Shown piece after piece: positions 8,256 through 16,216 of a stretch of DNA of 42,919 nt. Positions within the stretch are counted from its first letter, which is position 1; every line of letters starts with the position of its first letter. The stretch is taken from contig PKCS01000038.1 in the NCBI GenBank assembly GCA_002862305.1, forward strand, positions 1 to 42,919. The letters run 5' to 3'. Made by a program: the position numbers and the translations under genes. The notes beneath the pieces were generated by a model. That model saw only the letters and a program-made list of their open reading frames with translations. It searched no databases and was not told the origin of the DNA. The DNA comes from Phycisphaerae bacterium. Its GTDB lineage: Bacteria; Planctomycetota; Phycisphaerae; Phycisphaerales; SM1A02.

Positions 8256-10151
8256 ATGAGCACCGACGAACCAGAAACCAAGGAAACGATCTCCGGCATC
8301 GACGTCATGCGTGGCGTCGGCGTGGAGCGTGCCCGGCCGTTCTGGGCGGATGCCTGGCACCGGGTCGTGATCAGGCGTGGTGCCCAACTGGGGCTCCTGT
8401 GGATCGCGATCGTGGGGTTCTTCGCCGTCTTCGCCCCGGTCATCGCGAACGGCCTGCCACTTTGGACCGTGGAGACCCTCGACGACCCCGTGGACGGGAA
8501 TGCCGTCCGCAGTTACTCCCCGCTGTTCGAGTCCCTGACCTCGACGGACCTGCTGCTCTTGCTGGGGGGAGTCCTCGGCACCCTGCTCTTCCTGATACCC
8601 CTCGGCATCACCCGCCAGCGCAAGCTCGGACTGGTCACCGCCGCCACGCTCATCTCCGGCCTGATCGTGGTCATGGTCGCACTGCTGCAGTTCCTGCTCA
8701 CGCCCGCGGACGGTTCCGGTGGGAGCGGTTCCAGCCTGGCCGTCTGGATCTGCCTGGGCAGTGCGGTGCTCGCCGGACTGACCTTCTCCCCTCTGCCCAC
8801 CTTCGGCCGCTTCCCGGGTCGATTCGTCTTCGCGATGACCATCGCCCTGCTCACCGGGTTCATATGCCTGGACCGCTGGAGTTCCCCGGTCCTGCAGCCC
8901 GAGCGTTTCGTGCGGGGCCAGATCGCGGGCACCATGGAGAACACCTACACGCTCATACCCTGGTCCCCCACGCAGTCCCGGGGCGAGTACTACTCGATCT
9001 CCCCCTCGACCTCGACCACCTCGGCGTTCCGGCGACTCGCCGATGAACGGATCTCGGACGGCATCGGCTACCTCGCTCGGACCATCGTCTTCAATCTTTC
9101 GGGAAGAATCGAGGGCCTCCCGCTTTCCCGAAGCAACAAGGACCTTCTCGTGGAGGGTCTCGTGTGCGGATGCAGCCCGCCATTCGATGCCCTCGCGAAG
9201 GCCGGAGTCGACCCCCAGTACATCGGCCTCTTCACGGAAGTCGCAGAGCAGATCACGCTCTACCGGAAGGGGATCGAACAGGACGACCCCGGGGTCGCAG
9301 GGTCCTGCGCCGCTGCGGTGGACAGGTTGGTCCGTCCACTCGAAACCGCGGGGCGCAACTCCACCATCGCCATCTCCGACGCCCTCTCCGAGTTCCGGGC
9401 CAAGATTCCCGAACGGATCCAGTTCGTGGAGAAGGCCGCCGAGGTAGCGGACACCACCTACGGTGGAAGGGTCTTCCATCTCGGCACGGATCCGATCGGA
9501 AGGGACGTGCTGTCCCAGATGCTCTGGGCGTGCCGCCTGTCCATCTCGATCGGACTCGTCTCGACCGGCATATCGGTGCTGATCGGGATCATCGTCGGTG
9601 CCCTCATGGGTTACTTCGGTGGATGGGTCGACCTGGTCCTCTCCCGCATCCTCGAGATCTTCATGGCGGTCCCGGTGCTCTTCCTCCTGATCGTCGCGGC
9701 GTCGGTCCTGCCTCGGAACACGTACGTCATGATGACCATCATCGGATGCGTCACCTGGACGGGATCCGCGCGATTCATCCGGGCCGAGTTCCTCAAGCTC
9801 AGGAACCAGGACTTCGTGCAGAGCTGTCGTGCCGTCGGCCTCCCACTCCATTCCACTCTCTTCAGGCACATGCTTCCCAACGGGGTGACGCCCGTCCTCG
9901 TCCAGGCGTCCTTCGGCGTGGCGGCCGCCATCATCGCGGAGGCGACCCTCAGCTACCTCGGCCTCGGACCTTACGGCCAGCCTTCGTGGGGCAAGCTGCT
10001 GTCCCTCACCACCGGTGAGACCGGGGTCTTCCTCTGGTGGATGGCGGTGTTTCCCGGCCTGGCCATCTTCCTGACCGTTCTGGCGTACAACGTGCTGGGT
10101 GAGAACTTCCGTGATGCCATCGATCCCAAGATGAGGAAGGCCGCGCACTGA
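8256..10151 (+). CDS. Peptide-type ABC transporter permease, DppC/OppC family with ~340-residue N-terminal-loop expansion
   Basis: A 631-residue C-type permease, about twice the family norm. After TM1 (about residues 44-64) comes a large region (65-407) that holds three or four additional hydrophobic segments (about 98-118, 125-148, 161-177, 190-205) and a soluble domain with many charged residues. The conventional core begins at [17 protein letters not shown] (407-423) and contains the remaining TM helices, the coupling loop [22 protein letters not shown], and the [15 protein letters not shown] segment. The open frame extends back to 8181, but the ATG at 8256 avoids overlap with the upstream permease and gives a sensible N-terminus. 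Its stop codon overlaps the start of the ATPase gene (TGATG). It is not a fusion I recognise. Confidence 0.88.
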   Translation: MSTDEPETKETISGIDVMRGVGVERARPFWADAWHRVVIRRGAQLGLLWIAIVGFFAVFAPVIANGLPLWTVETLDDPVDGNAVRSYSPLFESLTSTDLLLLLGGVLGTLLFLIPLGITRQRKLGLVTAATLISGLIVVMVALLQFLLTPADGSGGSGSSLAVWICLGSAVLAGLTFSPLPTFGRFPGRFVFAMTIALLTGFICLDRWSSPVLQPERFVRGQIAGTMENTYTLIPWSPTQSRGEYYSISPSTSTTSAFRRLADERISDGIGYLARTIVFNLSGRIEGLPLSRSNKDLLVEGLVCGCSPPFDALAKAGVDPQYIGLFTEVAEQITLYRKGIEQDDPGVAGSCAAAVDRLVRPLETAGRNSTIAISDALSEFRAKIPERIQFVEKAAEVADTTYGGRVFHLGTDPIGRDVLSQMLWACRLSISIGLVSTGISVLIGIIVGALMGYFGGWVDLVLSRILEIFMAVPVLFLLIVAASVLPRNTYVMMTIIGCVTWTGSARFIRAEFLKLRNQDFVQSCRAVGLPLHSTLFRHMLPNGVTPVLVQASFGVAAAIIAEATLSYLGLGPYGQPSWGKLLSLTTGETGVFLWWMAVFPGLAIFLTVLAYNVLGENFRDAIDPKMRKAAH

Positions 10152-11290
10152 TGCCGAAGATCGACCAGGACGCATATCTGGATCCCACGGTCCCCCTGCT
10201 GGAGGTGCGGGACCTGGCGGTCTCGTTCGGGAATCCCTCCTCCCCCAGCAGCCCCCGGGTCCAGGCGGTCGCCGGGGTCAACATGACCATCTACCCCCGG
10301 CAGACCCTTGCGGTCGTCGGCGAGTCCGGCTGCGGCAAGAGCGTGACGGCCATGAGCACGATGCAGCTCGTACCCCGCCCGCCCGGCCGTTTCGATGGTG
10401 GCAAGGCCCTGTTCAGAGGAGAGGACGTCCTCGAATTCAACGAACGACAGATACGAGCGCTTCGAGGCGACGACATCGCCATGATCTTCCAGGAGCCGAT
10501 GACCTCCCTGAACCCCGTCTACACCATCGGCGACCAGATCATGGAGGCCATCCTGCTCCACCAGAAGGTCAGTGGGTCCGAGGCGGAGCGGATCGCGGTC
10601 GAGGCGATGCGGGACGTCGGGATCCCCCAGCCCGAACAGCGACTGAAGTCCTATCCGCACCAGTTTTCCGGCGGCATGCGCCAACGCGTCATGATCGCCA
10701 TGGCCCTCGCCTGCCAGCCCAAGCTGCTGCTCGCCGACGAGCCCACCACCGCCCTCGACGTCACCATCCAGGCCCAGATCCTCGAGCTGCTCCGGCAGCT
10801 GCAGGAGACGCGGAACATGGGGATCATGCTGATCACCCACAACCTCGGGGTGGTCGCGGAAAACGCGGACGTGGTGTGCGTCATGTACGCGGGCCGAGTC
10901 GTCGAGTACGCGAACGTGTTCGAACTGTTCGACAATCCCCTGCACCCCTACACCCGGGGGCTCTTCCGTTCAATACCGAACCTGCGCGAATCGGCCCACC
11001 GTCTCACCACCGTGGAGGAGATCGTCGAGAACCCTGCGGAGTTCGTGAAGCTCGACGGGTTCGAGAAGGGGCTGGTCCCATGGTGGCCCGACCCCCCGGG
11101 GTCGGTCGTCCCGGAGCTCGAGGATCCCGGCGACGAGTACATCCTGCACGAGATCCAGCCCAACCGCTGGGTCGGTGTGTTCAGGAGCGAATACGCCGCG
11201 AGCCACCCCTCCAGGGTGCCCGATCTCGACTACCGGCGCAGCGAGCACCCCGACCCCGCACAGATTGGAGTTACAGATGCCACTGGTTGA
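10151..11290 (+). CDS. Peptide-type ABC transporter ATP-binding protein, DppD/OppD family
   Basis: A 379-residue ATPase that powers the upstream importer. Walker A is GESGCGKS (57-64), the Q-loop is [12 protein letters not shown], the ABC signature is FSGGMRQRV (172-180), and Walker B is [12 protein letters not shown] (192-203), followed by the H-loop in LITHNLGVV. The family-specific segment [15 protein letters not shown] is present, but the C-terminal extension that usually carries clustered cysteines (an Fe-S site in OppD/DppD proteins) is replaced by an acidic, cysteine-free stretch of about 85 residues. The usual DppF partner is not encoded here. The start overlaps the preceding permease stop and the end overlaps the bcp start by 14 bases, so translational coupling is likely. 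Confidence 0.93.
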   Translation: MPKIDQDAYLDPTVPLLEVRDLAVSFGNPSSPSSPRVQAVAGVNMTIYPRQTLAVVGESGCGKSVTAMSTMQLVPRPPGRFDGGKALFRGEDVLEFNERQIRALRGDDIAMIFQEPMTSLNPVYTIGDQIMEAILLHQKVSGSEAERIAVEAMRDVGIPQPEQRLKSYPHQFSGGMRQRVMIAMALACQPKLLLADEPTTALDVTIQAQILELLRQLQETRNMGIMLITHNLGVVAENADVVCVMYAGRVVEYANVFELFDNPLHPYTRGLFRSIPNLRESAHRLTTVEEIVENPAEFVKLDGFEKGLVPWWPDPPGSVVPELEDPGDEYILHEIQPNRWVGVFRSEYAASHPSRVPDLDYRRSEHPDPAQIGVTDATG

Positions 11291-11765
11291 CATCGGCAGG
11301 AAGGCCCCGGCCTTCACCCTCAAGGATTCCGAGGGGCAGAAGCACAGTCTCAAGGATTACGCTGGGAAGTTCGTGGTCCTCTACTTCTATCCCAAGGACG
11401 ACACCTCCGGCTGCACCAAGCAGGCCTGCCAGTTCCGCGATTCCCTGCCGGGCTTCGACTCGTCCGACGCCGTGATCCTGGGAGTCAGTCCGGACGACGA
11501 GGTGAGCCACCGCAAGTTCATCGCAAAGCACGACCTGAACTTCACCCTGCTCGCCGATCCGAAGGACAAGGACTCCAATCCCGGGGTCTGTGCGAAGTAC
11601 GGCGTCTGGCAGGAGAAGTCCATGTACGGTCGCACCTACATGGGCGTGGTCAGGACCACCTATCTCATCGGCCCCGACGGGAAGGTCCTCCAGCGCTGGG
11701 ACAAGGTCAAGGTCCCCGGTCATGACCAGGCGGTACTCGACTGCATCCGCGAAACCGCCACATGA
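11277..11765 (+). CDS. bcp: Thioredoxin-dependent peroxiredoxin, Bcp/PrxQ family
   Basis: A 162-residue thiol peroxidase that reduces hydrogen peroxide and organic hydroperoxides in the cytoplasm. The peroxidatic cysteine is C46 in [15 protein letters not shown], and the nearby C51 is the resolving cysteine position used by atypical two-Cys PrxQ proteins. The thioredoxin-fold elements [21 protein letters not shown], and [11 protein letters not shown] are in the expected order, and the length is typical. The ATG at 11277 has GGAG six bases upstream (11267-11270) and lies within the end of the transporter ATPase gene. The stop overlaps the dut start in ATGA. The longer open frame from 11175 is not needed. 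Confidence 0.95.
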   Translation: MPLVDIGRKAPAFTLKDSEGQKHSLKDYAGKFVVLYFYPKDDTSGCTKQACQFRDSLPGFDSSDAVILGVSPDDEVSHRKFIAKHDLNFTLLADPKDKDSNPGVCAKYGVWQEKSMYGRTYMGVVRTTYLIGPDGKVLQRWDKVKVPGHDQAVLDCIRETAT

Positions 11766-12205
11766 ACACCGTCCCGTTCCAGTTCAAACGCCTCTCTCCA
11801 CTGGCGGTCATTCCCCACTACCAGTCCGAACATGCCGCGGGCATGGATCTCCACGCCGCGATCGAGAGGCCCCTCGCGGTGTCCCCGGGTGATACCGCCC
11901 TGGTCCCCTGCGGGTTCGCGATGGCGATCCCCGCCGGATACGAAGCCCAGGTCCGTCCCAGGAGCGGCCTGGCAACCAAGCATGGCATCACCATGCCCAA
12001 TGCGCCCGGGACGATCGATGCCGACTACCGTGGCGAGGTGATGATTCCCCTGATCAACCTCGGTCGGGAGGAATTCACCGTGGAGCCCGACATGCGAATC
12101 GCCCAGATGGTCGTCGCACCCGTCTGCCGCGCCGAGGTGGTGGAAGTCGAGGACCTGTCCGATACCGACCGGGGCAGTGGGGGATTCGGGTCAACTGGCG
12201 CCTGA
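11762..12205 (+). CDS. dut: Deoxyuridine 5'-triphosphate nucleotidohydrolase
   Basis: A 147-residue trimeric dUTPase that hydrolyses dUTP to dUMP and pyrophosphate, keeping uracil out of DNA and feeding thymidylate synthesis. All five family motifs are present in order: [34 protein letters not shown] with the catalytic Asp in [16 protein letters not shown], and the glycine-rich [10 protein letters not shown] arm at the C-terminus. The length is normal. Its start codon overlaps the bcp stop by four bases, so it is probably translated from the same message as the peroxiredoxin. About 75 bases separate it from the next gene. Confidence 0.97.
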   Translation: MNTVPFQFKRLSPLAVIPHYQSEHAAGMDLHAAIERPLAVSPGDTALVPCGFAMAIPAGYEAQVRPRSGLATKHGITMPNAPGTIDADYRGEVMIPLINLGREEFTVEPDMRIAQMVVAPVCRAEVVEVEDLSDTDRGSGGFGSTGA

Positions 12206-12280
12206 AAATCCCCTTTCACGAGTTTTTAGCGCGGATCGCCGATATCATTGCAGCCTATCCTCCACCGGAGCGATCGAACC

Positions 12281-13477
12281 ATGCACACCAGCTCGAAGGC
12301 GACAATCGAGGTTCCCCTGCTGGACCTCAGGGCGCAATACGACACCCTTCGGGCCGAGATCGAGCCCGTCGTCAAGGACGTCATAGAGAGCCAGTGGTTC
12401 ATCGGTGGTCCCCAGGTCTCGGGACTCGAGGAGGAGATCGCCCGGTACTGCACGGTATCGCATGCCGTGGGCTGCGCCAGCGGCTCGGACGCGATCACCC
12501 TCGCTCTCCAGGCCCTCGACGTCGGGCCCGGTGACTTCGTGGCCTGCCCCGACTACAGCTTCTTCTCCACCGCGGGATCCATCTGGCGTCTGGGCGCGAG
12601 GCCACTCCTGGTCGACATCGATCCCTCCACCTACAACATCGATCCCGATGCCCTGGAGGCGGCCCTCGCCAGCGTCCCGCGTGACCGGATCAAGGCCATC
12701 ATGCCCGTGCACCTCTTCGGGCAGTGCTGCGACATGGATCGCGTCGCCGAGCTCGCGACCCACTACGGGGTCCCTATCATCGAGGATGCCGCGCAGGCCA
12801 TCGGGTCCGAGGACGTCCACGGCAGGCGCGCCGGCTCCATGGGCGCCGCCGGCTGCTTCAGCTTCTTCCCCAGCAAGAACCTCGGGGGGTTCGGGGACGG
12901 CGGGATCCTCACCTTCAACGACGAGTCCCTCGCCCAGCGATGTGCACGGTTGCGGAACCACGGGATGGAACCCAAGTACTACCACCATGAAGTGGGCGAG
13001 AATTCCCGGCTCGACGCACTCCAGGCCGCCGTGCTCAGGGTCAAGCTACGGCACCTCGATGACTGGTCCGAGGGGCGGCGCGACAACGCCCGTTTCTACG
13101 ACGCCCAGATCGCAGCGGCAGGTGGATGCTCGAGCAGGACGCCGATCAGCGAGTCCGGCGACCTGCCACTTCGCTTCCCCCATCCGGCCGAGCACGGTCG
13201 CCACATCTACAACCAGTACGTGGTGCGGGTGCCCGCGAAGCATCGAGACGGAGTTCGCGCAAGAATGGCGGAGGCGAAGATCGGGACCGAGATCTACTAT
13301 CCGCTTCCGCTCCATTCGCAGGCCTGCTTCGAGGGCGTGGAACTGCAGGGCCGGGGCCTGACCGCGGCGACCAACGCGTCCGCCGAGACGATCGCGATCC
13401 CCATCTACCCCGACATGTCGGATGACCAGAGGGCCCACGTGGTGGAGACCCTGGTGTCGATCGTTCGGTCGATCTGA
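12281..13477 (+). CDS. DegT/DnrJ/EryC1/StrS-family PLP-dependent sugar aminotransferase
   Basis: A 398-residue aminotransferase of the family that installs amino groups on nucleotide-linked keto-sugars during polysaccharide, O-antigen or glycoconjugate synthesis. The fold-type I motifs are clear: PLLDLRAQY at the N-terminus, GCASGSDAITLAL, the aspartate-bearing EDAAQAIGS (168-176), and the Schiff-base lysine K199 in FSFFPSKNLGGFGDGG. The C-terminal domain contains IYNQYVVRVP and IYYPLPLHSQACF, typical of WecE/FdtB-like proteins. A TTG at 12248 would extend the protein, but the ATG at 12281 has GGAG at 12267-12270 and a normal N-terminus. It converges on the deacetylase gene with only four bases between the stops. 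The exact sugar substrate cannot be deduced. Confidence 0.9.
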   Translation: MHTSSKATIEVPLLDLRAQYDTLRAEIEPVVKDVIESQWFIGGPQVSGLEEEIARYCTVSHAVGCASGSDAITLALQALDVGPGDFVACPDYSFFSTAGSIWRLGARPLLVDIDPSTYNIDPDALEAALASVPRDRIKAIMPVHLFGQCCDMDRVAELATHYGVPIIEDAAQAIGSEDVHGRRAGSMGAAGCFSFFPSKNLGGFGDGGILTFNDESLAQRCARLRNHGMEPKYYHHEVGENSRLDALQAAVLRVKLRHLDDWSEGRRDNARFYDAQIAAAGGCSSRTPISESGDLPLRFPHPAEHGRHIYNQYVVRVPAKHRDGVRARMAEAKIGTEIYYPLPLHSQACFEGVELQGRGLTAATNASAETIAIPIYPDMSDDQRAHVVETLVSIVRSI

Positions 13478-13481
13478 ATCC

Positions 13482-14159
13482 TCAGATCAGTTCGCCGAGT
13501 CCCGTGAGCCCGAGTGGTTCCCGCACGAAGAACGGTTCCCCCCGCTCGGCTCCGATCCTGCTGCCGAAGTAGGTTGCCGCGGAGTCCACCCATTCCACGA
13601 TCCGGCGGTTGCCCTCGTTGGCCACGAACTGGCTCTCGTAGGCGAGGATCGACTGCATCTTTCGTTCGTGGAACCCGCTGGTCTCGAAGATGAAGCTGGG
13701 TTGCGGCACCACCTTCAGGTGCGTGCAGTAGTAGTACACGAGCCTGGGAACGTGCCATGGCTCGCCCGGCAGGTCGATCTTGCCGAGCTTGGCATCGAAT
13801 CGTGCGTCCTCGATGATCCGGGTGCTCGCCCGGTGGTCCGGGTGTGCATCCTCGAAGTAGGGCAGGAACAGGATCTCCGGACGCTCCTGGCGCAGCAGGC
13901 CCGCGGTCAGGTGGCGGGACTCGATGTCGTGCTCGACGAATCGGTTCCGCAAACCCAGACAGGTCCGGCGCACGCCGAGGATCCTCGCCGATTCCCGTGC
14001 CTCCTTCGCACGTGTCTCGGGATCGCCGCAGGGCGTGGGCTCCCCGTCCGTCATGTCCAAGAGCACCAACTCGTGTCCCGCCGAGCTCAGGGCCGCGATC
14101 GTGCCGCCCATGCCCAGTTCCTGGTCATCGGGATGTGGTCCTGCAACTACGATCTTCAT
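13482..14159 (-). CDS. PIG-L/LmbE-family N-acetylglucosamine-type deacetylase (BshB1-like)
   Basis: A 225-residue zinc-dependent deacetylase. The metal-binding motif PHPDDQE (residues 8-14) and the second site AHPDH (105-109) are intact, with GMGGTIA and ETRAKEARESARILGV between them as in bacillithiol-pathway BshB1. The C-terminal part resembles BshB1 as well (HERKMQSILAYESQF, where the family has a K-x-x-A-x-x-A-Y-x-S-Q-F pattern). Substrates in this family are GlcNAc-malate, GlcNAc-inositol, or lipid-linked GlcNAc. It lies 33 bases after the glycosyltransferase gene on the minus strand, so the two probably act in one pathway, but the neighbour does not look like BshA. Calling it bacillithiol synthesis would be premature. 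Confidence 0.85.
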   Translation of the reverse strand: MKIVVAGPHPDDQELGMGGTIAALSSAGHELVLLDMTDGEPTPCGDPETRAKEARESARILGVRRTCLGLRNRFVEHDIESRHLTAGLLRQERPEILFLPYFEDAHPDHRASTRIIEDARFDAKLGKIDLPGEPWHVPRLVYYYCTHLKVVPQPSFIFETSGFHERKMQSILAYESQFVANEGNRRIVEWVDSAATYFGSRIGAERGEPFFVREPLGLTGLGELI

Positions 14160-14192
14160 GGTTCACTCCATCCGGAGCCAGATCGGCTCCGA

Positions 14193-15374
14193 TCACCGAG
14201 GCTGCCCACCCCGGGTCTTGCGTTCGAGAATCGAACGATACAGTCCTTCAAGCTCTTCCACCATCCTCCTCGCGGGGAACATCCGCCTGCACCGCTCCCT
14301 GCCTCGCTGTGCGAGTCGACCTTCCGATCCTGGATCGGATTGTGCCCGCAGGATGGATCGAGCGAGCCCGTCGATGTCGCCCGGAGCAAGGAGTCGGCCC
14401 GTCTCCCCGTCGATGACCGCCTCACGCGTCCCGTCGACGTCGTAGGCGACCACCGGCGTCCCGCTCAGTAGCGCCTGGGGAACCGTCCTCGGCAAGCCCT
14501 CTCGCAGGCTGGGATGGGCCAGAAGGTCGATCGAGTGCATCACCGCCGGCATCTGGTCGGGTGGGAGGGCCCCGGTGAACACCACCCGGTCCGCCAGCCC
14601 GAGTCTCTCCACCTGCCGTCGCAGCTGCGCACCGCGATACCCATCGCCCACCCAGAGGAGCTTGACGGATTCCTCTGCGAGCAGCCTTCCCTGCATGATC
14701 TTCAGCAGGTCGTCGTGACCCTTGAGCTCGGCCAGTCTGGCAACCGTGCCCACCACGAAGTCCTCGGGTCGGAGCCCGTGTCTCGCACGCCACTCGACCG
14801 GATCGAAGTCAGCGTGCATGAACGATTCGGTCTCCATCCCCGAATAGATCGTGGAGTAGAGGTCCGGCTGGCCCACGCCGGCCGCGAGGGCCTGGTCCCG
14901 CATCGCATCCGCGACGCACACGATCGCATCGCACCTGCTGGCCGCCATGCGTTCCAGGGCGATGTACAGCCCGTTGCGAATCCGCGACTGGTAGGGGTGG
15001 AATGGAAGCCCGTGGATGGTGTGCACGATTGCCGGCACGCCTTCGGCTCGGGCTGCCATCCGCCCGAGGATGCCCGCCTTCGAGGAGTGGGTGTGCACGA
15101 CGTCCGGACGATGCTCCCGGATCAGCCGCCTCAGCCGGGACCTGCACCGCAGGTCTCGAACGGGTGAGATGTGCCGGACGAGGTCTGGTACCTCCACCGT
15201 CCCGATGCCTCCATGTGACCTGGCGCGATCCAGCAGGCTTCCCTCCGGACCGTAGATCGGTCCGAACGCAAGCATCACCTCGTGACCGTCATCGGCCTGC
15301 CCCATGCATGAGAGCAGCGTGTTCTCCTGGGAACCGCCGAGGATCAGTCTGGTTGAGAGGTGCATGATTCTCAA
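14193..15374 (-). CDS. Glycosyltransferase family 4 (GT-B fold)
   Basis: A 393-residue retaining glycosyltransferase that transfers a sugar from a nucleotide-sugar donor to a glycan or lipid acceptor at the membrane. The N-terminal domain has the glycine-rich acceptor region LILGGSQENTLLS and RPDVVHTHSSKAGILGR; the C-terminal domain has VGTVARLAELKGHDDLL, LLWVGDGYRGAQLR, VVFTGALP, and the donor-site motif SLREGLPRTVPQALLSGTPVVAYDVDG with the conserved E-x7-E type glutamates in part. A TTG at 15374 is proposed as the start because GGGAG (15382-15386) lies seven bases upstream and MRIMHLST is the usual GT4 N-terminus; an ATG at 15365 is the alternative. Overall it resembles EPS or PelF-type transferases. 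Its acceptor is unknown. Confidence 0.88.
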   Translation of the reverse strand: MRIMHLSTRLILGGSQENTLLSCMGQADDGHEVMLAFGPIYGPEGSLLDRARSHGGIGTVEVPDLVRHISPVRDLRCRSRLRRLIREHRPDVVHTHSSKAGILGRMAARAEGVPAIVHTIHGLPFHPYQSRIRNGLYIALERMAASRCDAIVCVADAMRDQALAAGVGQPDLYSTIYSGMETESFMHADFDPVEWRARHGLRPEDFVVGTVARLAELKGHDDLLKIMQGRLLAEESVKLLWVGDGYRGAQLRRQVERLGLADRVVFTGALPPDQMPAVMHSIDLLAHPSLREGLPRTVPQALLSGTPVVAYDVDGTREAVIDGETGRLLAPGDIDGLARSILRAQSDPGSEGRLAQRGRERCRRMFPARRMVEELEGLYRSILERKTRGGQPR

Positions 15375-15403
15375 GAAGGATCTCCCTGTGTCGGTAAGGG
15401 GAT

Positions 15404-15424
15404 CTCGCGGGCCAGCCCCGCGAG
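15404..15424 (-). terminator. Intergenic hairpin between truA and the GT4 gene
   Basis: An 8-bp perfect stem CTCGCGGG/CCCGCGAG with loop CCAGC lies eight bases after the truA stop on the minus strand. No T-run follows, so it may be an RNA-stabilising or attenuating hairpin rather than an intrinsic terminator. Confidence 0.4.
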
Positions 15425-15431
15425 GCCTGCC

Positions 15432-16208
15432 CTACCCGGCCGAGCGCTCTCGCGGGTATTCGATCCACTCGAGCCGCAGGCCCTCGGGGCCCAGAGTCGG
15501 TCCGGTCAGTGCCCGGTCATTCCGATCGAGTGCTTCGCGGATGCTGCGAGGGTGTCTCGCCCCCCGTCCGATCTCGAGCAGCGATCCGGCGATGATCCGC
15601 ACCATGTTGTACAGGAATCCGTCTCCGACCACCGCGACCCTCACCCGGCTCCCAGGCATGGAGTCCACGATGCACTCCTCGATTGTCCGCACTGTCGACT
15701 CCCTTCCGTGGCTGGCGCTCGCGAAGGGCTCGAAGTCGTGGGTGCCCACCAGCAGTCCTGCACCCTCGTTCATCAGCCCGGGGTCGAGATCGTGATGGGT
15801 GCGCCAGACCAACCTCCGGTCGAAGAGCGGGGGCAGTCCCGTGCCGTGCTGGATGGTGTACTGGTAGCGTTTCCTTCTCGCATCCGAGATCGGATCGAAG
15901 GATTCGTCGACCTGTTCGGCCTCGACCACCTGCATGTCCGAGGGACACCGGGCGGTGATCGCCCGGGGCAGTCGCTCGAGGGGGATCTCCCGGGTGGTCG
16001 AGAACGCGGCGACCTGGCCCAGAGCGTGCACCCCGGAATCGGTGCGGGAAGCCCCGACCAGGCTCACACGTTCCCTCACCACCTTGCAGATCGCCTCCTC
16101 AAGGACACCCTGCACCGTGCGCAGTGGGGCCCGGCCCGGTGGTTCCTGCTTCTGCCACCCGTGGAAGTCGGTTCCCTCGTAGGCCACGGTGAGCTTGTAG
16201 CGCGGCAT
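15432..16208 (-). CDS. truA: tRNA pseudouridine(38-40) synthase TruA
   Basis: A 258-residue enzyme that isomerises uridines 38-40 in the anticodon arm of tRNAs. The N-terminus KLTVAYEGTDFHGWQKQ and the catalytic motif GASRTDSGVHALGQ with the nucleophilic Asp57 are unmistakable. Further family elements are DPISDARRKRYQYTI, VGTHDFEPFAS, and the C-terminal GDGFLYNMVRIIAGSLLEIG. The length is normal. It starts eight bases after the stop of the P-loop/NDT-like gene on the minus strand, suggesting co-transcription, and is followed by a hairpin and a glycosyltransferase gene. Confidence 0.97.
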   Translation of the reverse strand: MPRYKLTVAYEGTDFHGWQKQEPPGRAPLRTVQGVLEEAICKVVRERVSLVGASRTDSGVHALGQVAAFSTTREIPLERLPRAITARCPSDMQVVEAEQVDESFDPISDARRKRYQYTIQHGTGLPPLFDRRLVWRTHHDLDPGLMNEGAGLLVGTHDFEPFASASHGRESTVRTIEECIVDSMPGSRVRVAVVGDGFLYNMVRIIAGSLLEIGRGARHPRSIREALDRNDRALTGPTLGPEGLRLEWIEYPRERSAG

Positions 16209-16216
16209 CGTCGAGG

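Noticed and set aside
13482-15374. Bacillithiol biosynthesis locus (bshA/bshB).
   Set aside because: The glycosyltransferase lacks the BshA N-terminal pattern and bshC is not here; only the deacetylase resembles that pathway.
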